A DNA stretch of 64,000 nucleotides from Qipengyuania vulgaris (GCF_009827325.1 NZ_WTYC01000001.1:372001-436000), one strand, 5' to 3'. Counted from the first letter of the stretch, positions 16,122-26,278 are shown. Notes: generated from the letters alone by a model not told the origin. Made by a program: numbers and translations.

Positions 16122-18625
16122 GCTGGGGTACGGCCTGGCGGATTGCGCGCCGCGATCTCAATACACGCTTCAAGGGGCTGCGGCTTCTCCTGGTATGCAT
16201 CTTCCTCGGCACCGCTGCCCTTGCGGCAATCGGCTCGCTGACCGCAGCCATCGAGCGCGAACTGTCGGCGAATGGTCAGGCCTTCCTTGGCGGGGATCTC
16301 CAGATCGAACTGTGGCAGCGCTCGCTCAACGATGAGGAGCGCAGCGCGCTGGAAGAACTCGGGACCGTCTCTGCCGGTACCCGCCTGCAGGCCATGGCGC
16401 GCAAGGACGATATCGCAGCGCCTATCGAACTGAAGGCCGTCGACAGCGCCTATCCGTTATACGGCACGCTGACGCTGGAGGGTGACCGTGAAGTGGGTGC
16501 GCCCAGTGGCAACCAGGCCTATCTCGCCCCGGGCGCAGCGGACAGGCTGGGCGTAGGCGAGGGCGACAGTATCGCCGTCGGGACCGAAACGCTGGTCGTC
16601 GAAGGGATTATCGATGATGAGCCCGACCGTCTGGGTGAAGGCTTCCAGCTCGGCCCGACGATCATCGTCGCCGAAGACGTGCCGCAGCGCGCGGGCCTGC
16701 TGGCACCGGGTGCGATGTATCAGAGCAAGACCCGCGTCGCGTTTTCCACCCCCACCGACCTCGAACAGGTGGAGGAAGACCTCGAAGCGCGCTTTCCCGA
16801 CGCCGGGTTCGATATCGACACCGCCGAACGCGCCGCGCCGGGCACCGACCGCTTTGTCGAACGGATGAGCGAATTCCTGACGCTCGTCGGTCTCGCGGCG
16901 CTGGTGATTGCGGGGATCGGGATCGGCGGCGGTGTCTCGTCCTATCTCGACGCGAGGCGGCAATCGGTGGCGACCTTCAAGGTATTGGGCGCGGACAGCC
17001 GCGATATCGCGCGGATATATGCACTGCAGATATTCGCGGCTTCCGCAGTCGGATCGCTGGCCGGTCTGGCAGTGGGCGTGGCGACCGTCCCGCTGCTGGC
17101 CTCCGCGCTGGAAGGCTTGCTGCCGGTCGACGCAGGGTTCGTTTTCGATCCCGGCGCTCTCCTGCTCGCAGCCGCTTACGGACTGCTGGTCGCGCTCGTC
17201 TTCGCCGCGCCTCCGCTGATGCGCGCACGGAACTTTCCGGCCATGGCGCTCATGCGTGCGCGGGTCGCGCCGCTGGCTCGCGACAGATCGGCAATTCTGG
17301 TCGTGGTCGCAGGGTTGGCCGCCATCGTCGCGCTCGCTCTTCTGACATCGAGCCGTCCCATGCTCGCCGCTGGCTTCCTCGCCGGTGCAGCCGTCGTGCT
17401 GGGCCTGCTGGCGCTGCTCGGCTGGCTGATCCGCAAGGGCGCGGCCGCCCTGCCCCGCCCCGCCAGTCCGATCGCGCGCGCGGCCCTCGCCAATATCTAC
17501 CGGCCCGGTTCGAGCACGGGTGCGCTGGTCACTGCATTGGGCTTCGGCCTTGCCGCCTTCGTCCTCCTCGCCGCGATCCAGAGTTCGATCGACGGCAATA
17601 TCGAAAGCCGTGTACCCGAGCAGGCCCCGGATTACTTCGTGCTCGACGTGCCCCGCGATCGCGAGGCCGATTTCCGCGCGGTGGTGGAAGCTACCGACAA
17701 CGAGGCGCAAATCCGCACCGTGGCCGCTTTGCGCGGTGCCGTGCTGGCTTTCGGGTCGGACGGGAACATGACCCGCACCTCCACCCTCGAAGACATTCCG
17801 GACGGCGCCTGGGCGCTGCGGGGCGAGCGCGGCCTGACCTATGCCGAAGAGGTACCGGCAGGCAACGAACTGACCGATGGCAGTTGGTGGGGCCCGATGT
17901 ACCAAGGGGAACCACTGGTATCGGTGGACGAGGAATTCGCCGAAGCCGCGGGCCTCGAAATCGGCGACAAGCTGACCTTCGGCGTGCTGGGCGCAGAGAT
18001 CGAAACCCGCATCGCCAACACCCGGCGCATCGACTGGGAAAGCATGGGCTTCAACTATGTGTTCGTGCTCAGCCCGAATGCCCTGCGCGACACCCCGCAC
18101 AATCTGGCGGCGACCATCGAGCTATCAGAAGGTACGCCCACCGGTCCGCTGCTGCAGTCCCTCGTGCGCGAATTCCCCTCGACCTCGGTGATCGAGGTCG
18201 GCGGTGTCCTGCAACAGGCGCGCACGATCCTCGAACAGGTTGGCCTGGCAACGCTGGCCGCTGCGAGCGTTGCGGTGCTGGCAGGGCTTGCCGTACTGCT
18301 GGGCGCCATTGCCGCCGCACGCGCCTCGCGTACCTACGACACGGTGGTCCTGCGCGTGCTGGGCGCGGACCGGAGGCAGGTGCTGACGATGCAATTGGCC
18401 GAATATGCCTTGCTGGCAGGGGCACTTGCAATTGTAGCGCTCGGCCTTGGCAGCCTGACCGCGTGGCTGGTTGTGACGCAGCTGTTCGAGTTCGACTGGC
18501 TGCCCGATTGGGGCGAAGTCTTCGCAGTGCTGGGCATGGGGCTGGCGGTGGTGCTGATCTTCGCCGTTGGCGGATCGCTGCCGCTGCTACGTGCGAAGCC
18601 TGCACAGGCATTGCGAGCGCTTTAG
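16118..18625 (+). CDS. ybbP: ABC transporter permease, FtsX/YbbP type
   Basis: An 835-residue membrane protein with the YbbP layout: one N-terminal membrane helix (LLLVCIFLGTAALAAIGSL), a large periplasmic domain, three helices in an FtsX block (about 250-370), two more helices, a second periplasmic domain and a final FtsX block ending PLLRAKPAQALRAL. Starts within the ybbA stop, so the pair makes one transporter. In E. coli the YbbAP complex partners functionally with TesA, whose homologue is divergent here; a role in handling hydrophobic esters is inferred from that. Confidence 0.9.
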   Translation: MSWGTAWRIARRDLNTRFKGLRLLLVCIFLGTAALAAIGSLTAAIERELSANGQAFLGGDLQIELWQRSLNDEERSALEELGTVSAGTRLQAMARKDDIAAPIELKAVDSAYPLYGTLTLEGDREVGAPSGNQAYLAPGAADRLGVGEGDSIAVGTETLVVEGIIDDEPDRLGEGFQLGPTIIVAEDVPQRAGLLAPGAMYQSKTRVAFSTPTDLEQVEEDLEARFPDAGFDIDTAERAAPGTDRFVERMSEFLTLVGLAALVIAGIGIGGGVSSYLDARRQSVATFKVLGADSRDIARIYALQIFAASAVGSLAGLAVGVATVPLLASALEGLLPVDAGFVFDPGALLLAAAYGLLVALVFAAPPLMRARNFPAMALMRARVAPLARDRSAILVVVAGLAAIVALALLTSSRPMLAAGFLAGAAVVLGLLALLGWLIRKGAAALPRPASPIARAALANIYRPGSSTGALVTALGFGLAAFVLLAAIQSSIDGNIESRVPEQAPDYFVLDVPRDREADFRAVVEATDNEAQIRTVAALRGAVLAFGSDGNMTRTSTLEDIPDGAWALRGERGLTYAEEVPAGNELTDGSWWGPMYQGEPLVSVDEEFAEAAGLEIGDKLTFGVLGAEIETRIANTRRIDWESMGFNYVFVLSPNALRDTPHNLAATIELSEGTPTGPLLQSLVREFPSTSVIEVGGVLQQARTILEQVGLATLAAASVAVLAGLAVLLGAIAAARASRTYDTVVLRVLGADRRQVLTMQLAEYALLAGALAIVALGLGSLTAWLVVTQLFEFDWLPDWGEVFAVLGMGLAVVLIFAVGGSLPLLRAKPAQALRAL

Positions 18626-18638
18626 TCGGGACACGAAA

Positions 18639-18660
18639 AAGGGGGCCCGAAAGCCCCCTT
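18639..18660 (-). terminator. Rho-independent terminator of the TonB receptor gene
   Basis: AAGGGGGC (18639-18646) pairs with GCCCCCTT (18653-18660) around a six-base loop. On the minus strand the stem is followed by five T residues (18638-18634), so it ends the receptor transcript; it could also stop ybbP transcripts from the other side. Confidence 0.8.
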
Positions 18661-18686
18661 CCCCATTTCCGATCTGATCTTTCGGA

Positions 18687-21389
18687 TCAGAACTTGAACT
18701 TCGCGGCGACGCCGTAGGTGCGCGGCTGGTTCGGGTAGCCCGAAATCGCCTGGCCCTGGGCAACCGCCGGGAAGATCGTGGTGATGTACCGGTCGTCGAG
18801 CAGGTTGCGGCCCCACAGCGTAAGCTCCAGACCCATATCCATCGCGTAGGTGATGGAGGCGTTGAGGCTGTTCACTTCGCGGGTGAACGGCAGCGCCGCA
18901 TCGCGGGCCGGTTCGAAATCACGCTCGCCCGTGACCGGATCCGTGACGATGTAGTTCGTCAGGCCGTTCAGCACCTGCACCGGCGACTGGTAGGAGAAAT
19001 CGCCGCGCAGGATGATACGGTCGCCCGCGTCGTTGATTTCCCGGTTGTAGGTCGCACCGAAGACTGCCGACAGTTCCGGCACACCCGCAACCTGGACGCC
19101 CGAGAGGTCGCCCACAGGCGAATTCTCGAAGCTGTCGTAGATCGGGTCGAGATAGGTCATCGCGACATTCAGCGTCAGCGAGTCGGTCGGGCGGACGTTG
19201 CCGTCGAACTCGATGCCGAAGGTTTCCTGCTTGCCGGCATTCGAAAGGATGAACGACGTACCGGTGAAGGTATTCGCCTGGAAATCCTTGATGTTCTGCT
19301 GGAAGACCGTGAGGTTCGCGGCCGCGTAGTCCCAATTGCCCTTGATGCCGATTTCGAAGACTTCGGAGTTCTCTGCTTCAGCGAAGCGCGTGCCGGGACG
19401 GAGGTTGGTTACCGCAAGGCCCTGCGCCTGCAACTGGGCGAAATCGCCCGGCAGCGGACGACTGTCACGCGAAAGGTTGAAACTCGGCGCCTTGTAGCCG
19501 GTCGCCCAGCTTGCATAGACATTGAGCGTCGGCGTGACTTCGTAGGCAAGTCGTACGCTGTAGCTCCAGTCATCGTCATCCGTCGCGCAATCTTCGACTG
19601 CGTTCGGGCAGTTCTGCAACGGCGGCAGGAACTGGAGCGGGGTGAGCGCCAATAGCGGGTTCACAGCCCGGTTGGTATCGTTGGCATCGGCAAAGGCCTG
19701 TACGCCAGCCGAAACCTGTCCAAACGCAGCGGGATTTCCCGCAGCGAAAGCACCGATTTCCGCCTGTGTCGCAGGACGTCCCAACATCAGCAAGCCGCCA
19801 ATCTGGTCAGCGAGACCCTGCGCAAAGATTGCGCGGTTACCTGTGGCCACCAGATCGACGTTCGAGAACACGTCGGTGCTCGTCGAATTGGTCACGATCT
19901 GCTTCTTGTCCTTGGTGTAGTTCGCACCCAGCGTCAGCACGAGACGATCGGTAAAGGCGAAGTCCACGTTGCCGAAGATCGAATAGGCTTCGTTGTCCTG
20001 CACGATGTTGTTGAAGAAGCCCTGCCCCTCGGCGAAGAACTGGCCGGTGTAATCCGTGCCGTTCAGTGCGGAAAGCGTCGCTTCAAGCGAATCGACGGTC
20101 TGCGTGCCGCCGGTTGCGCCTTGCAGCAGCAGGTTGGCATAGTCGCGGAAGTCTTCGCCGAAAACGATCTGGTCCGACGTGTCGACGGTCTCGTCGAAAT
20201 AATAGCCGCCGAGCAGGAAGTTGAGCGGGCCGTCGAAATCCGACGCAACGCGCAGTTCCTGCGTGAATGTGTCAATCGCGGCGTCACCGATGTTGGCGCC
20301 GGTCACCGCGTTGAGGCTGGTGAAGTCGACGTCCTGATCCGCCATCAGCGAGGTTTCGCGATAGGAGGTGATCGAGGTCAGCGTCACCGGGCCCAGTTCG
20401 TAGTCGAGATGACCCGAGATACCGTAGTTCTCGATCTCGTTGATCGGATCGACATCGGTGAAGATCACGTCGCCATCGGGATTATCGCGGAAGTCGTTGA
20501 CCTGTCCGCCGAGCAGCTGGATCGCGCCGATTTCCGCCGAGGGACGGACGTTGACGACACCGCAGCAACGCTCTTCGATCTTGTCGTAGTCGCCGATGAT
20601 GCGGGCGGTGAACGGGCCGCCATTGTCGAACAACAGCTGACCGCGGGTGAACCAGCGGTTGCGATCGTTGACGTCCTGGCCGTTGACCCCATTGGTCAGG
20701 TAACCATCGCGGTTGTTCCAGCCTGCGCCTGCGCTGAAGGCGACCGAGTCGGTGATCGGGCCGGTGATATAGCCCTTCACGACCTTGGCATCGTAATTGC
20801 CGTAGCTCGCTTCGACCATGCCTTCGAAGTCGAAGGACGGTTCCTTGGTCACGATCGAGATGACGCCCGCGCTGGCGTTCTTGCCGAACAGTGTCGACTG
20901 AGGACCGCGCAGGACTTCGACGCGCTGGATGTCCGGAAGGTCGGAAATCTGCGAAACCGCACGGCTGCGATAGACGCCGTCGACGAACATGGCGACCGAC
21001 GGTTCGAGGCCGATGTTGTTGCCGTCCGTGCCGAAGCCGCGGATCGAATAGCTGGTCGCAAAAGCGCTCTGCAGCTGGCTGACGCGGAGCGAGGGAACGA
21101 CCGTCGCCAGGTCGGCGATGTCGCGGATCTGCGCACGCTCGATCGTTTCGGCCGTGGTCACGCTGACGGCGACGGGGACTTCCTGCAGCGTCTGTTCGCG
21201 CTTGGTGGCGGTGACGACGATGATGTTCGGATCGGGGCTTTCCGCCTGTTCTTCGGCGGTATCGTATTCGGCGGCCTGTTCCTGACCTTCTTCCTGTGCC
21301 GATGCCACCGAAGGCACGACGAGGGCGGCGGTGCCGACCAGCAGGGCGGAACGAACGGTCGCGGCGCGACCGAAAGCAGAAAATTTCAT
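18687..21389 (-). CDS. TonB-dependent outer-membrane receptor
   Basis: A 900-residue receptor. A signal peptide (about 1-30) ends VVPSVASAQ; an acidic stretch and a TonB-box-like NIIVVTATK follow; the plug has REQTLQEVPVAVSV, LRVSQLQSAFATSYSIRGFG and VEVLRGPQSTLFGKNASAGV; the barrel runs to a C-terminal Phe (YGVAAKFKF), the usual assembly signal. This is the iron-complex-receptor type abundant in sphingomonads; the ligand cannot be read from sequence. The start at 21389 is chosen because the signal peptide begins there and GAGAGGA is upstream. Monocistronic. Confidence 0.93.
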   Translation of the reverse strand: MKFSAFGRAATVRSALLVGTAALVVPSVASAQEEGQEQAAEYDTAEEQAESPDPNIIVVTATKREQTLQEVPVAVSVTTAETIERAQIRDIADLATVVPSLRVSQLQSAFATSYSIRGFGTDGNNIGLEPSVAMFVDGVYRSRAVSQISDLPDIQRVEVLRGPQSTLFGKNASAGVISIVTKEPSFDFEGMVEASYGNYDAKVVKGYITGPITDSVAFSAGAGWNNRDGYLTNGVNGQDVNDRNRWFTRGQLLFDNGGPFTARIIGDYDKIEERCCGVVNVRPSAEIGAIQLLGGQVNDFRDNPDGDVIFTDVDPINEIENYGISGHLDYELGPVTLTSITSYRETSLMADQDVDFTSLNAVTGANIGDAAIDTFTQELRVASDFDGPLNFLLGGYYFDETVDTSDQIVFGEDFRDYANLLLQGATGGTQTVDSLEATLSALNGTDYTGQFFAEGQGFFNNIVQDNEAYSIFGNVDFAFTDRLVLTLGANYTKDKKQIVTNSTSTDVFSNVDLVATGNRAIFAQGLADQIGGLLMLGRPATQAEIGAFAAGNPAAFGQVSAGVQAFADANDTNRAVNPLLALTPLQFLPPLQNCPNAVEDCATDDDDWSYSVRLAYEVTPTLNVYASWATGYKAPSFNLSRDSRPLPGDFAQLQAQGLAVTNLRPGTRFAEAENSEVFEIGIKGNWDYAAANLTVFQQNIKDFQANTFTGTSFILSNAGKQETFGIEFDGNVRPTDSLTLNVAMTYLDPIYDSFENSPVGDLSGVQVAGVPELSAVFGATYNREINDAGDRIILRGDFSYQSPVQVLNGLTNYIVTDPVTGERDFEPARDAALPFTREVNSLNASITYAMDMGLELTLWGRNLLDDRYITTIFPAVAQGQAISGYPNQPRTYGVAAKFKF

Positions 21390-21646
21390 ATTAAGGCGTC
21401 CTCTCAAACGATGCGTATCTTGGCCTGACATGCAGTCCCCAAACCACGCAGACGTATGCGGATTATTTGGTCCGCCCCCTGCTCTCAAGGGTTTAGCCGC
21501 TGCTATCGACAGCGAAACCTCAACTGTGGTTTTCGAGTCACACACGGCTAAGCTTGCCGCAGTGCACCATATCGGCTAGGGGCGCGCACGAATTGGCAGG
21601 GCCGATTTGCGTCCGCCGCTACGGCATCCTTACGAAAGCAACTACT

Positions 21647-23467
21647 ATGTCCCGCGACCTTCGCAACGTGGCGATCATCGCCCACGTCGACCACGGCAAA
21701 ACCACTCTGGTCGATCAACTTTTTCGTCAGTCGGGCACGTTCCGCGAAAACCAGCGCGTCGAAGAGCGCGCGATGGATTCGAACGACCTCGAAAAGGAAC
21801 GCGGGATCACGATCCTCGCCAAGTGCACCAGCGTGGAAAAGCACGGCGTGCGCATCAATATCGTCGACACCCCCGGACACGCCGACTTCGGCGCCGAGGT
21901 GGAGCGTATCCTCTCCATGGTCGACGGGGTGATCCTGCTGGTCGATTCCGCTGAAGGCCCGATGCCGCAGACCAAGTTCGTCACCGGCAAGGCGCTGGGC
22001 CTCGGCCTGCGCCCCATCGTGGTGGTCAACAAGATCGACCGCAGCGATGCGCGCCCGCAGGAAGTGCTCGACGAAGTGTTCGACCTCTTCGCCAGCCTCG
22101 ATGCGACCGACGAACAGCTCGACTTCCCCAGCCTCTGGGCCTCGGGCCGCGACGGTTATGCCAGCGAAGACGAGAACGCCCGCGAAGGCGATCTCGAACC
22201 GCTGTTCAAGCTGATCATCGATCATGTTCCCGCGCCGGGCCTCGATACGGAAGCACCGTTCAGCTTCCTCGCCACCCTGCTCGACCGTGACAACTTCATG
22301 GGCCGCGTTCTCACCGGCCGCGTCCAGTCCGGCACGGTCAAGCTCAACGATCCGATCCACGCGCTCGATGGTGATGGCAAGATCATCGAAGTCGGCCGCG
22401 CGACCAAGCTTATGTCCTTCGACGGACTCGACCGGGTACCCGTGGAAAGCGCAGAGGCGGGCGACATCATCGCGCTTGCAGGGCTTGAAAAGGCAACCGT
22501 GTCGAACACGATCGCCGATCCTTCGGTAAAAACCCCGATCGAAGCACAGCCGATCGATCCGCCCACGCTGGCCATGCGCTTTGCCGTCAACGACAGCCCG
22601 CTTGCCGGCCGCGAAGGCAGCAAGGTCACCAGCCGCATGATCCGCGATCGCCTTTATCGCGAAGCGGAAACCAACGTCGCCATCCGGATCACCGAAAGCG
22701 AAGATAAGGACAGCTTCGAGGTTGCCGGTCGCGGCGAGCTCCAGCTCGGCGTGCTCATCGAAACGATGCGCCGCGAAGGGTTCGAACTCGGCATCAGCCG
22801 TCCGCGCGTGCTCTTCCGTGAAGAGAACGGCCAGCGCATGGAGCCCTTCGAAACCGTCGTCATCGACGTGGACGACGAACATTCGGGCACGGTCGTGGAA
22901 AAGATGCAGCGCCGCAAGGCAGAGCTCACCGAAATGCGCCCCTCCGGCCAGGGCAAGACCCGCATTACCTTCTCCGCCCCCAGCCGCGGCCTGATCGGCT
23001 ATCACGGCGAATTCCTGTCCGACACGCGCGGCACGGGCATCATGAACCGCCTGTTCGAGAAGTACGATACCTATCGCGGCAAGATCGAGGGCCGCCAGAA
23101 CGGCGTGCTCATCTCGATGGTGTCGGGTGAGGCTGTCCCTTACGCGCTCAACATGCTGGAAGAACGCGGCGAGCTGTTCATCAGCGGCGGTGCCAAGATC
23201 TACGAAGGCATCATCATCGGCGAAAACGCCAAGCCTGCCGACCTCGAAGTCAACCCGATGAAGTCGAAGCAGCTGACCAACTTCCGCTCCACCGGCAAGG
23301 ACGATTCGATCCGCCTCACCCCGCCCCGCGTGATGACGCTGGAACAGGCCATCGCTTATATCGACGACGACGAGATGGTCGAAGTGACGCCTGAAAACAT
23401 CCGCCTGCGCAAGGCGATCCTCGATCCGCACGAGCGCAAGCGCCACTCGCGCAAGATGGACGGCTAA
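21647..23467 (+). CDS. typA: Ribosome-associated GTPase TypA/BipA
   Basis: A translational GTPase of 606 residues that helps 50S assembly and growth under stress. G1 is AHVDHGKTTL (about 11-20), the switch region ERAMDSNDLEKERGITI, G3 DTPGHADFG, G4 NKIDR (about 127-131). Domain V and the C-terminal domain are present (GRGELQLGVLIE, PSRGLIGYHGEF, MKSKQLTNFRS, LRKAILDPHERKR). The start ATG at 21647 follows from family alignment. Complete and ordinary. Confidence 0.97.
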   Translation: MSRDLRNVAIIAHVDHGKTTLVDQLFRQSGTFRENQRVEERAMDSNDLEKERGITILAKCTSVEKHGVRINIVDTPGHADFGAEVERILSMVDGVILLVDSAEGPMPQTKFVTGKALGLGLRPIVVVNKIDRSDARPQEVLDEVFDLFASLDATDEQLDFPSLWASGRDGYASEDENAREGDLEPLFKLIIDHVPAPGLDTEAPFSFLATLLDRDNFMGRVLTGRVQSGTVKLNDPIHALDGDGKIIEVGRATKLMSFDGLDRVPVESAEAGDIIALAGLEKATVSNTIADPSVKTPIEAQPIDPPTLAMRFAVNDSPLAGREGSKVTSRMIRDRLYREAETNVAIRITESEDKDSFEVAGRGELQLGVLIETMRREGFELGISRPRVLFREENGQRMEPFETVVIDVDDEHSGTVVEKMQRRKAELTEMRPSGQGKTRITFSAPSRGLIGYHGEFLSDTRGTGIMNRLFEKYDTYRGKIEGRQNGVLISMVSGEAVPYALNMLEERGELFISGGAKIYEGIIIGENAKPADLEVNPMKSKQLTNFRSTGKDDSIRLTPPRVMTLEQAIAYIDDDEMVEVTPENIRLRKAILDPHERKRHSRKMDG

Positions 23468-23500
23468 ACCCGGTCTCGGCAAACTCGGCTGCGATAATTC

Positions 23501-24136
23501 CTAGTCGCAGTCGAGTACGTCGAGCGCCTGTGCATTGCCGATGTCCTGATTCTGCCGGGCGCGGACGTTGAACGCGCTTTCGTGGCGGATCTGACGGGCG
23601 GCGATCCAGTTCGGACCGACCAGCGGCTGGTAGTCGTAAGTCACTTCGACGAACATCACTGCAGTGTTGTCGGCGGCGGTCATCTTCTTGGGGCCCTTGC
23701 CTACGCCTTTGGACAGACTGTTGTCGCTTCGGCCCTTCCCCTGTTCGCCATAGGCCGGTTCGATGTCGAGTTCCCCCCAGCACCGCTGCCAGTGAATCAT
23801 CTGGCCCTTCTTGCCACCATTTCCTTTGTTGTCCTGCAGCGATGACAGCACGACACGGCCATTGTCCTCGAACTCCAGATTATCGCCTAGCACTTCCGCC
23901 CCTGCGAAGACCTCGTAGATATTGGCCTCGTCGACGGATGTGGGAATGCGTCCGGCGTTGTCTGCCACGGTCATGGCGATCTGGTTGACGCGCATGTGCG
24001 CCAGAGCGAAATTCGACAGTTCGAGCCCGCCGAGTATCAGCGCCAGCAGGACCGGCGCGACCATGGCGAATTCCACCATCGCCACCCCTTCGGTGTCGTG
24101 CGCCAGTTCGTCCTTGATCAATCTGCGCATCGTCAT
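23501..24136 (-). CDS. TadE-like pilus accessory protein (second in operon order)
   Basis: A 211-residue protein with the N-terminal TadE module: charged start, then GVAMVEFAMVAPVLLALILGG (about 17-37) with the conserved Glu, then a pseudopilin-like helix LSNFALAHMRVNQIAMTVADNAGR. The rest is a periplasmic domain with several Lys/Gly-rich turns and ends in Cys-Asp. ATG at 24136 overlaps the preceding stop (ATGA) and has GGAG upstream. Tad accessory pseudopilins assemble with Flp pili for adhesion. No tad secretion genes are in the window, so this cluster lies apart from the main tad locus. Confidence 0.82.
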   Translation of the reverse strand: MTMRRLIKDELAHDTEGVAMVEFAMVAPVLLALILGGLELSNFALAHMRVNQIAMTVADNAGRIPTSVDEANIYEVFAGAEVLGDNLEFEDNGRVVLSSLQDNKGNGGKKGQMIHWQRCWGELDIEPAYGEQGKGRSDNSLSKGVGKGPKKMTAADNTAVMFVEVTYDYQPLVGPNWIAARQIRHESAFNVRARQNQDIGNAQALDVLDCD

Positions 24137-24756
24137 ACTCCGCACAGGACCGGCGGCAGGGCCTGGTCGGCATAGGGCTGGTTACGCACCGCGCTGCTCG
24201 CCTCGAGGGCGATCGTGCCCGACCCTCCAAGGAGTTTGCTGACGGGGAACAGGCGCGGCATCGTCACGCGGGCGTGGTAGAATACCACATCATTCGCGCC
24301 GCCAACCCCACTGCGCCCGGTATCGAGATCATACTCGCCATTGGCATTCAGATCCTCGAAGCAGTCGTCTTCCGCCGCGTCGTAAATGCCGTCGCCATTG
24401 TTGTCCGTCAGCAGCTTTTCGGGATTTCCGATACCGCTGAAGTCATAGAAACTGCTGATGGTTATGGTGTATTCGGCGCCCGGCGCGATCGGATCGACCC
24501 GCTCCTTCACCGTGTTTTCAATCCGCTCTTCAAGCGTCGTTCCGGCAGCGGCAAAAGCCGGGTCCTCGACGCTGGCACGGCGCGCGCTGTCTGCCAGCGC
24601 ACCCTGCAATTGCGATCGAACATAGGCGTGATGCGAAAGGTCGGAGCCTCCCAGCAGGATCACGAAAAACGGGATCGAGATAAGCGCGAATTCAACCGTA
24701 CTTACCCCGCGCGTGTCGCGCTTCAGCACCCGGGCGAGAAAGCTCTTCATTCTCAT
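24133..24756 (-). CDS. TadE-like pilus accessory protein with Ca-type loops
   Basis: A 207-residue pseudopilin-like protein. The N-terminus has TRGVSTVEFALISIPFFVILL (about 15-35), then the helix SHHAYVRSQLQGALADSARRA. In the periplasmic part are two Asp/Asn/Gly loops, DNNGDGIYDAAED and DLNANGEYDLDTG, which resemble EF-hand or dockerin-like calcium sites. It ends VLCGV. Overlaps both neighbours by four bases. Confidence 0.82.
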   Translation of the reverse strand: MRMKSFLARVLKRDTRGVSTVEFALISIPFFVILLGGSDLSHHAYVRSQLQGALADSARRASVEDPAFAAAGTTLEERIENTVKERVDPIAPGAEYTITISSFYDFSGIGNPEKLLTDNNGDGIYDAAEDDCFEDLNANGEYDLDTGRSGVGGANDVVFYHARVTMPRLFPVSKLLGGSGTIALEASSAVRNQPYADQALPPVLCGV

Positions 24757-26278
24757 CGCGTGAGCCTCAGATTACCGATCCCCTGGCCGATAGCCGCGAA
24801 GACCTCTTCGAGATCGCTGCCGTCACTAATAAAGAAGTGATCGCCGCTGGTGGCGCAGGGTTCGATATCGGAAGTGCTTCCGACATCCAGCGCGATGACC
24901 CAGATCGTGATGCCCATGGACTTGGCCACCGAGCAGGCATCGGAAAAACGCGCGAGATGCTTCGCATCCTGCGAACCCCAGCCCTGCGTGCGCCCTTGCA
25001 AGTCCTCGATGCCATGAGCCGAATAGAGAGTTCCGCCAGTATCGAGTTCGCCATCGGTCATGAAGACGATGTGCTGGTTGACGGGGATGATGCCAATCTC
25101 GGTCGGGTTGTCGCCCGCATAGAAACCGGTCCGCGAAATGAAGCGCGCACCCCAGAGCATGCCGATGTCATGGTAGGTCCCCCCGGTCACTCGGCTGGTC
25201 GCACTTGAAATCGCGGTGTTGAAGGCGAATTCGTCGCTGTAGGTTTGCAGGCGCGTGGACTCTGCTGGGCAGCCCATTTGCACCCAGTTGTTTCTGATAT
25301 TATAGAATGTTACGCCGCCGCTCGTCGTAGCTGATCGTCTGGTGTGGCTACGCGGTGAATACCGGCCGAACTGCAGTTCGGTATCGGCGGCGTTGCCGGC
25401 CCGGGTGTCGATATCGGCACGGGTGATCGTATCAAGAATTTCGACAGGCGTGGCAGCTTCTCCAATGCTCGGGCGTTCTTCGATGCAAGCCTCTCCGCTG
25501 TTCCGGAAATGCTCACGGTTGCTGCCGCTATTTCCCGAATAGCTTCCCCAGTTCTCCTGATTGACATGGACGGTCTTGCTCGTGGTCCAGCACCCCCATC
25601 CGTTGCAATTCTCGCCGACGAATTCCTGCTCCAACAGGATATCCCGATTGACGAGGCTGCGCCCGACATTGACCGTGTGCGAATAGGGCACGATGCCGTA
25701 ACGCGTCTGCGAATTGGGGGCGTCTGCCAATGCGCGGTAGAGCCCGGATGCGCCGTCCCTCAGGGAAACGATCTTCGCATCACCCCACCAGACGGCACAT
25801 CCGCCATCGATCCGGTTACGTCCAGCACGAGCACGATATCGTTATGCGCCTGATCGCGCTTGGCATCACAGTTAACGCTAATCGGCAGTGTTTCGAAACC
25901 GAAGATCGCCATGATCGAGGTCGGGACATCGGCCGATGCGGTGGCTACGAGTTCCTGCCTGTCATCGGGGTTCTGCTCCAGATCGAAACGCACGTTGCGA
26001 GCATTCGCGCTGGCCGATGTGAAATTGAAGTCGAAGAATTTCTGCGCTTCGTCCCGGTTGCCCTTTTTCAGGTCCGTTCCCTGCATCGACTGCCGGCCCG
26101 CCAGCACCGCGGAATCGCATGCGTTCTGCAGCTTGGCTTGCGCCATATAGGCAACGCTGAGATCGACCGCGCTGCCCACCAGTATGGTCAGCGGAACCAG
26201 CGCGGCGGCCGTCAGCATGAGTGCGTTGCCAGCGGTGTCGTCCGCCAAACGGCGGAGAAAGGCCCCGGTCCTGATCAT
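24753..26278 (-). pseudogene. TadG-like von Willebrand A pilus protein, frameshifted
   Basis: Two reading frames together make one family member of about 508 residues. The upstream part (from 26278 to a TGA at 25762-25760) has the TadG membrane start (NALMLTAAALVPLTILVGSA) and the start of a vWA domain, NDIVLVLDVTGSMADVPSGG. The downstream part continues in the next frame with AKIVSLRDGASGLYRALADA, RYGIVPYSHTVNVGRS, and the late vWA strand IVFMTDGELDTGG. The break is at a run of four C (25783-25786 on +); one more base there restores PSGGGDAKIVS. Either a true single-base deletion or a homopolymer sequencing error. The downstream pilin-like genes overlap its end and are intact. Confidence 0.85.

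Noticed and set aside
16457..18100. A 547-codon minus-strand frame within ybbP
   Set aside because: Hydrophilic Gln/His/Arg-rich product typical of the antisense of a membrane protein gene.
20121..21428. A 435-codon plus-strand frame opposite the TonB receptor
   Set aside because: Antisense shadow; the receptor frame has signal peptide, plug and barrel end.
21548..23482. A 644-codon open frame on the minus strand opposite typA
   Set aside because: It mirrors a clearly recognised gene and has no recognisable domain; long antisense frames are expected with this GC-rich codon use.
24753..25730. The downstream tadG part as an independent gene starting with TTG
   Set aside because: It would begin in the middle of a vWA domain; the first half lies directly upstream in another frame.
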